A stretch of 64,000 nucleotides of DNA from Pseudofrankia saprophytica (GTDB lineage Bacteria; Actinomycetota; Actinomycetes; Frankiales; Frankiaceae): contig NZ_KI912267.1 in NCBI RefSeq assembly GCF_000235425.2, positions 1,586,353 through 1,650,352 on the forward strand. The letters are read 5' to 3'. Below, in pieces: positions 62,086 through 64,000 of the stretch (positions within the stretch are counted from its first letter, which is position 1; each line of letters opens with the position of its first letter). The position numbers were made by a program, and so were the translations under genes. The notes under the pieces are model-generated. The model was given only the letters and a program-made list of their open reading frames with translations, searched no databases and was not told the origin of the DNA.

Positions 62086-63459
62086 TTACTCCCGGCTCTT
62101 GGACGGAGGGTAGACCGACCCGAGGGGCCGTAGCCCGGGCCGTGGGACAGGCCGGGCGGCAGCCGCGGGGCCGGCGCCGGGGCCGGGGCGGGTCGCGGTG
62201 AGCACGATCTGGCCGGGCAGCGGCGTGTAGGTCGGCCCGGGGACCAGTCCGGCGCCGCGCGCCCAGCCGTGCAGGTCGTCGGCCCGGAACGCGCCCTGGC
62301 CGCCGGTGGTCGCGAGGATCGTCAGCGCCATGAGCGTCTCGGTGGTGGCGGCGGGCGATGGCACCTCGGGGCGCGGGTAGTCGGCTACGACGAGTGTTCC
62401 GCCGGGCCGCAGCGCGGCGGCGGCCCGGGCGACGAGGCGGCGGGCGGCGGTGCGCGGCTCGATGCGCAGCACGTGGCCGAGGACGACGACATCCGCCCCG
62501 CCCTGCGGCAGTTCCACCCGGTGGAAGCTGCCGGCGACGACGTCCAGCCGGTCGCCGGCCGGGTCCGCGGCCACCGCCTCCCGGGTGACGTGGACGACCT
62601 CGGGCAGCTCGACGGCGAGCCCACGGGCGTCCGGCCAGGCGTCGAGGAACGCCAGCGCCCACGGGGCCGCACCGGCGCCCAGGTCGACGACCAGCGCCTG
62701 GTGCCCGCTCGGGGCCGCGAGCTCGCGCGCGACGGCGGCGGCCACGACCCGTTGGACCGGCGCCGTGCCGCGCGCGAGGTTCGGGTAGAAGGCGCCTGGG
62801 TCGTCCTCGACCCGGGCGCTCGGCGCGCCACGACGCAGCGTCTCGGCGAGCTCCGGCCACCGCTCGTGCGGGCCGGGCGCCGCCCGGACCAGCCTCGCCA
62901 TCGACCGCTGGCCGCCCGCGAGCAGGTAGTTCGCGGCGACGAGGCCCAGGTTGTAGACGAGCCGCCCCGAGCCGGCGGCGTGGTCGGCCGACGCGGGCGA
63001 CGCGGGCGACGTGGGCCGTGCGGCCGGCGCGGGCGGTGGCTGGGACTCGGGCCCCACCGCCGGGACCTCGGGGGTGGCCGTGAGCAGCTCCATCGCGGCC
63101 AGGGCGTCGGCGAGCAGGCCGGCGCGGTGGATGTCGACGCCGACCGCCTCGGCCAGCGCCGCCGCGTCGAGCGGCCCGGACGCGAGTGCCTCGAACAGGC
63201 CGAGGTCCAGCGCGGCGACGAGCGCCCAGTACCGGCGGAAGCCGTGGATGATCTCCCAGACGGGCGCCGGCGTAGGCGGCGCCGGCGGCATCGCCGGCGG
63301 CCGCATCGCTGGAGGCTGCGTCGGTGGCGGAAGCGGGCTCGGCCGCCACCCTGACGGGGGGTTGGGGGCGGCCGAGCCCGCGCTCTGGGGGGCGGGCGCG
63401 GGGGCAGCCGCGGGCGTCGGAGGGGGCACGGGCATCGGAGCGGAGGAGGATTCGGTCAC
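62086..63459 (-). CDS. Methyltransferase-fold protein B (Methyltransf_2-like)
   Basis: 457 residues. The GTG start at 63459 overlaps the oxidoreductase stop (GTGA). The first 65 residues are Pro/Ala-rich. Then PAPVWEIIHGFRRYWALVAA and the winged-helix segment (LAEAVGVDIHRAGLLADAL) lead to a SAM site ALVVDLGAGAAPWALAF. The catalytic region is VVLGHVLRIEPRTAARRLVA, where the canonical HDW is absent, as in paralogue A. A second low-complexity insert (about residues 130-165) interrupts the helical domain. Two such paralogues in one cluster are unusual. Confidence 0.87.
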   Translation of the reverse strand: MTESSSAPMPVPPPTPAAAPAPAPQSAGSAAPNPPSGWRPSPLPPPTQPPAMRPPAMPPAPPTPAPVWEIIHGFRRYWALVAALDLGLFEALASGPLDAAALAEAVGVDIHRAGLLADALAAMELLTATPEVPAVGPESQPPPAPAARPTSPASPASADHAAGSGRLVYNLGLVAANYLLAGGQRSMARLVRAAPGPHERWPELAETLRRGAPSARVEDDPGAFYPNLARGTAPVQRVVAAAVARELAAPSGHQALVVDLGAGAAPWALAFLDAWPDARGLAVELPEVVHVTREAVAADPAGDRLDVVAGSFHRVELPQGGADVVVLGHVLRIEPRTAARRLVARAAAALRPGGTLVVADYPRPEVPSPAATTETLMALTILATTGGQGAFRADDLHGWARGAGLVPGPTYTPLPGQIVLTATRPGPGAGPAAAARPVPRPGLRPLGSVYPPSKSRE

Positions 63460-64000
63460 GGCCGTAGCAACACCTTGCCGATCGCCCGCCGTTCCTCGAG
63501 CCGGGTCTGCGCGGCCGCGGCCTCGGTGAGCGGGAACTCCGCGTCGACCGGGGTGACGAGGCCGCCGCGCCAGTAGCGCTCCAGCACCTCGGCGAACTCG
63601 CGCGCCGGGTACGGGTCGGAGCCGAGGAGGCGCAGGCCGAAATGGAAGGCGTACTCCAGCGGAATCGTCACCTCGGGTCCCGTGGTGTCACCGACGAAGA
63701 CCAGCCGGCCGCGCGGCGCGAGGCTGAAGATCGACGCTGGCCAGGTGGCGGGACCGACATGGTCGAGCACCATCTCGACGCCCCGGCCGCCGGTCGCCTC
63801 CCGCACCGCCGTGACGACCTTCTCGGTCGGCGTGTCCGCGTCGGCCAGCACGAGGTGGTCGGCGCCGATGGAGCCCGCGAACACGAGCTTGTCCTCGCTG
63901 GAAGCGGTGGCGATGACGGTCGCGCCGAGCTGCTTCGCCAGCTGGATCGCCGCGAGGCTCACACCGCTGGCGGCGGCATGGACGAGCACCGTCTCCCCGG
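63456..64000 (-). CDS. Quinone oxidoreductase/zinc-independent MDR protein, C-terminal part
   Basis: Partial: the 5' end lies beyond 64000. GETVLVHAAASGVSLAAIQL, AKQLGATVIATASSEDKLVF, VEMVLDHVGPATWPASI and LAPRGRLVFVGDTTGPE are the Rossmann half of a medium-chain reductase of the quinone-oxidoreductase type. DPYPAREFAEVLERYW and the end RLEERRAIGKVLLRP match. It uses NADPH to reduce enones or quinones. It is translationally coupled to methyltransferase B, so the cluster extends further right. Confidence 0.9.
   Translation of the reverse strand, partial: GETVLVHAAASGVSLAAIQLAKQLGATVIATASSEDKLVFAGSIGADHLVLADADTPTEKVVTAVREATGGRGVEMVLDHVGPATWPASIFSLAPRGRLVFVGDTTGPEVTIPLEYAFHFGLRLLGSDPYPAREFAEVLERYWRGGLVTPVDAEFPLTEAAAAQTRLEERRAIGKVLLRP

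Overview
The window is chromosomal DNA of a very GC-rich filamentous-type actinomycete. Third-codon positions are almost all G or C, GTG starts and GTGA/ATGA overlaps are frequent, and the gene families (modular PKS, LAL and AfsR/SARP regulators, PucR regulators, CCR, Mce-era steroid-type FadE/EchA proteins, Rpn-like proteins) fit a soil actinomycete. A Frankia-like or related genome is possible, but the sequence alone does not settle the genus. No tRNA, rRNA or CRISPR array was seen.

Region 1 (1-15 kb) is the front end of a type I polyketide locus. A PKS gene runs leftwards out of the window. It opens with a KSQ-AT-ACP loading module, then KS-AT-DH. A large LuxR-type (LAL) regulator is transcribed divergently across a 0.97 kb intergenic region with five TAGGGG/CCCCTA boxes. 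The same box recurs twice, 10 bp apart, in front of the crotonyl-CoA carboxylase/reductase gene. A carboxyltransferase follows that gene, so extender-unit supply and PKS look co-regulated.

Region 2 (15-27 kb) is a mixed block: SDR, XRE regulator, MFS pump, Tat-exported hydrolase, NarL regulator with a truncated kinase, a patatin/acyltransferase pair, PaiB-like protein, FKBP, HAD phosphatase and a cell-surface-like protein. Several intergenic gaps hold degenerate short tandem repeats.

Region 3 (27-35.6 kb) is scarred accessory DNA: two transposase remnants (one a 219-bp mini-IS with perfect ends), a 97% identical 234-bp duplication flanking a PAP2-MFS fusion, truncated SDR and NAD-binding genes, a DsbA-like/small-protein pair under a TetR regulator with a double operator, an aminoglycoside/hydroxyurea-type kinase, and a perfect 38-bp palindrome.

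Region 4 (35.7-40.2 kb) is a tight plus-strand acyl-CoA catabolic operon (EchA20-like, FadE31-like, FadE32/33-like, enoyl-CoA hydratase). It resembles the set that degrades the last steroid rings (HIP pathway).

Region 5 (41.8-64 kb) holds two minus-strand gene clusters that look like parts of one catabolic system. The first has an amidohydrolase, a Fe/2-oxoglutarate-type oxygenase, a flavin-reductase-like protein and a BMP-type nucleoside-like ABC importer. The second has a quinone oxidoreductase, two related methyltransferase-fold proteins, a second amidohydrolase, a Rieske oxygenase, an acetamidase/formamidase and a PucR regulator. Between them are an AfsR-type regulator and a FAD monooxygenase. 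I infer uptake and oxidative/hydrolytic breakdown of a nitrogen-rich, probably methylated heterocycle; this is the strongest candidate for an undescribed pathway. A cloverleaf-shaped inverted repeat lies inside the second cluster.
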